Source: Bacteriovoracaceae bacterium
Lineage (GTDB): Bacteria > Bdellovibrionota > Bacteriovoracia > Bacteriovoracales > Bacteriovoracaceae
Direction: 5' to 3'
DNA: 8,350 nucleotides
Assembly: GCA_947442115.1 (NCBI GenBank)
Contig: CANEVK010000113.1
Coordinates: forward strand, 1 to 8,350
Shown: positions 6,304 through 8,350 of the stretch, piece by piece
How positions within the stretch are numbered: position 1 is the stretch's first letter
How the letters are laid out: each line of letters starts with the position of its first letter
Translations under genes and position numbers: made by a program
The notes under the pieces: model-generated
Told to the model about the DNA's origin: nothing
The model's input: only the letters and a program-made list of their open reading frames with translations
The model's database searches: none

Positions 6304-8350
6304 TTAATGGTCAGTTATTCTGGTCTTAAGATCTTGAAGCTTTTGGAGGGCCTGGAGAGGGGTGATGTTCATAATATCTAAGTTCTTTAAATCCTGTTCC
6401 AAAAAAGTTAAATGGTCTGGAACCAGGGGTTCAGCAGGGGCTTCAAAGAAATTAAGTTGAGAATTGCCAAAACTCACTCGATCTAAAAGTGTCATGGTTG
6501 AGGTGTGATGGGTCTTTTCTAATTCCTTAAGAATTTCTTTTGAGCGTTTAAGAACATTTTTTGGAAGACCGGCCAGTTCGGCCACATGGATTCCAAAACT
6601 TTGAGTTGCTCCTTGCTCAATAAGCTCATAAAGGAACTGAACTTTTCCTTGTTTTTGCTCAGTTCTAACGGTGAAATTTTTAGCTTCAGGTAGGCTGGCC
6701 ACAAGTTCAATCAGTTCATGATAGTGAGTTGAAAAAAGTGTGATGGCTTTTAAGTCTTTAACAAAATATTCAACCAGGGCCCAGGCAATAGATAATCCAT
6801 CATAAGTGCTGGTTCCACGGCCAATTTCATCAAGAATAATCAATGATTTTGAAGAAGCATGCCTTAGAATTTCGGCCGTCTCTGCCATTTCCACCATAAA
6901 AGTAGACTGACCTCTTATAATATCATCAGAGGCCCCAAGCCTTGAGAAAAGATAATCGCAGAGACCTAGTTCCGCTTTTGCGGCGGGAACAAAGCATCCA
7001 AGTTGGGCCAAAAATTGAATAATAGCTGTTTCTCTCATCACGGTGGTTTTACCGGCCATGTTGGGACCAGTGATAAGACCAAAGAATGATTTCTCATCAA
7101 GTTTGAGATTATGAGCAACAAATTTGTCTTTTATATTCGCTTTTATGAGTGGATGCCAGGCCTCTTGTATATCCACCAATTTATTATTTTCTATAAAGAT
7201 CGGACGTGAAAATCCTTCTTGATATGACACCCACGCTAGAGATTGGTAGACATCAATTTGGGCAAATCTTTTTGCCACATCCAATATGAGAGCACCATGG
7301 TCAGCAAGCTGTTGACAGAGATTTGAGAAAATCTGCTTTTCAAGCTTAATGAGCTTATCCAGTGCGGATGTAATTTCTTTCTCAAAAGCTTCTAGTTCAA
7401 CCGTTACGTAGCGTTCATTATTAACCAGAGTCTGACGTCGTTGAAATGTTTTTGGGACTTTTGATAAGTGAGAGTTTGAAACTTCAATAAAGTAACCGGA
7501 AATATTGTTGTGTTTAATTTTTAAATTTCCAATACCAGTATTGGCCCTATATTTTGATTCAAGTTTAAGTAGTTCGTCAGCCGCTGAGAGAGAAAGTGAG
7601 GCCAGCCGATCTCTTTCCTTTGAAGCTCCTGGGCGAATAAGATTCCCTTTATCGGGGTGTGCACCCATTTCATCAGATATTTTAAGGCGTATTTCATCCG
7701 AAAGTTGTTTTAAAAAATCTAAATCTTTTTTTGGTAGTTTTTGAAAAAATGTAAAATTCTCTTGGCGCATTTCTTCTTCAATAACAAAAAAGATCTCAAT
7801 GGCACTGGCCATATTAAGCAGGTCACCTGCCGTCACTTTTTGCGTTGAGACTTTGGCCATAATCCGGTCCATGTCTCTAACATCTTCGAGTCTTTGACGA
7901 AGATTCTTAAGGAAAGAATTATTTTTAATAAGGCCTTCAATAAGATCAAGCCTTTTATTGATAACCTTAGAATCAGACGAAGGTGTTTGAAAATACTGTC
8001 GTAGGTATCTTGATCCCATTGAGGTTTTCGTTTTGTTCATAAAACCTAGAATAGAGTTCCCTTCGTTCTCTCTAGAGCGAGGAAAAATTTCCAAACCTGA
8101 AAGAGTGGAATAAGTCACCTTCATGTTCTCATCATTATTGATCATCCTAAAAGGCCGAACATGGGAAATTTTCTCAATGGTTTGAGTCGAAGAAACATAA
8201 TAGCTAAGGGCCCCTAAGGGAGATAATAGGCCCGGGTTCTGGGCCATGATCCCATCTCTTTGGTATGTGGGAATAAGTTTTTGAATATAAAAAGTGGTAT
8301 GTTTTTCTTCGAAATATTCCTGACTGAGATGGGTCTTCAGGCAATCAATT
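6304..8350 (-). CDS. mutS: DNA mismatch repair ATPase MutS, N-terminus outside window
   Basis: MutS recognises mismatches and, with ATP, recruits MutL to start repair. About 681 residues are visible; the frame stays open to the right edge, so the mismatch-reading domain (with its Phe-x-Glu) and most of the connector lie outside. Numbering from the internal Met at 8247: core/lever helices from about 45 to 220 and 300-345, clamp about 225-300 (NLKIKHNNISGYFIEV), and the ATPase domain 350-580 with Walker A GPNMAGKTT (394-402), GQSTFMVEMAETAEIL (446-461), Walker B LIILDEIGRGTSTYDG (469-484), STHYHEL (506-512) and the helix-turn-helix part ATQSFGIHVAELAGLP. QLNFF (597-601) fits the beta-clamp binding pattern seen in other MutS C-termini. 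The ending TPLQALQKLQDLK is typical of MutS1, not MutS2. A complete, ordinary gene apart from the window cut. It is the first gene of the minus-strand series seen here. Confidence 0.97.
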   Translation of the reverse strand, partial: IDCLKTHLSQEYFEEKHTTFYIQKLIPTYQRDGIMAQNPGLLSPLGALSYYVSSTQTIEKISHVRPFRMINNDENMKVTYSTLSGLEIFPRSRENEGNSILGFMNKTKTSMGSRYLRQYFQTPSSDSKVINKRLDLIEGLIKNNSFLKNLRQRLEDVRDMDRIMAKVSTQKVTAGDLLNMASAIEIFFVIEEEMRQENFTFFQKLPKKDLDFLKQLSDEIRLKISDEMGAHPDKGNLIRPGASKERDRLASLSLSAADELLKLESKYRANTGIGNLKIKHNNISGYFIEVSNSHLSKVPKTFQRRQTLVNNERYVTVELEAFEKEITSALDKLIKLEKQIFSNLCQQLADHGALILDVAKRFAQIDVYQSLAWVSYQEGFSRPIFIENNKLVDIQEAWHPLIKANIKDKFVAHNLKLDEKSFFGLITGPNMAGKTTVMRETAIIQFLAQLGCFVPAAKAELGLCDYLFSRLGASDDIIRGQSTFMVEMAETAEILRHASSKSLIILDEIGRGTSTYDGLSIAWALVEYFVKDLKAITLFSTHYHELIELVASLPEAKNFTVRTEQKQGKVQFLYELIEQGATQSFGIHVAELAGLPKNVLKRSKEILKELEKTHHTSTMTLLDRVSFGNSQLNFFEAPAEPLVPDHLTFLEQDLKNLDIMNITPLQALQKLQDLKTRITDH

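Noticed and set aside
7042..7068. MutS Walker A as GPNMAGKTT rather than GPNMGGKST
   Set aside because: The changes are conservative and keep the essential Gly, Lys and Thr; variation at these positions is known in working MutS proteins.
7505..7744. Plus-strand 79-aa frame inside mutS
   Set aside because: Antisense shadow of a conserved gene, with no protein-like features or start signal.
8248..8350. MutS as a naturally shortened gene starting at the Met at 8247
   Set aside because: The frame upstream is open to the window edge (34 more codons), so the missing N-terminus is a window effect.

Overview
The window is an AT-rich stretch (roughly 40% GC by eye) of a bacterial chromosome. It is densely packed, and every gap between genes is under 110 bases, so no long empty region needs explaining. 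It carries two housekeeping genes cut by the window edges: aspS (aspartyl-tRNA synthetase) on the plus strand at the left, and mutS (mismatch repair) on the minus strand at the right. Both proteins are of bacterial type. The low GC, the secreted papain-like protease and the general style are compatible with a Gram-negative such as a Bdellovibrio/Bacteriovorax relative, but that placement is a weak inference and no gene here proves it.

Layout. The 3' part of aspS (1-1605, +) ends at a strong hairpin with T-rich flanks on both sides (1601-1651), which it shares with the convergent minus-strand block. Everything else reads on the minus strand. From right to left the order is mutS (partial, 8350-6304), an RDD-family membrane protein (6258-5650), a TauE/SafE-type membrane exporter (5575-4841), an aldehyde dehydrogenase (4833-3466), a secreted C1-family (papain-like) cysteine protease with a long coiled-coil insert (3385-2015), and a small secreted protein with a DUF333-like C-terminus (2030-1650).

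How the genes may work together. The minus-strand block falls into likely translation units. The exporter and the aldehyde dehydrogenase are 7 bases apart, and the dehydrogenase's ribosome binding site overlaps the exporter's stop codon, so the two are probably coupled; oxidising an aldehyde and exporting the resulting acid (possibly a sulfonate) is a reasonable hypothesis. The protease and the small DUF333-like protein overlap by 16 bases, both carry Sec-type signal peptides, and they end at the shared terminator; this pair is the least ordinary part of the window. Two local control structures stand out. One is a perfect 10-bp inverted repeat that buries the start codon and part of the ribosome binding site of the RDD gene. 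The other is a promoter-like element placed so that the exporter mRNA would begin at its own ATG.

Several starts were moved downstream of the longest possible reading frame because the ribosome binding sites point to shorter products: 126 aa for the DUF333-like protein, 455 aa for the dehydrogenase and 202 aa for the RDD protein. I see no tRNA, rRNA, CRISPR array, insertion sequence or clear foreign island.
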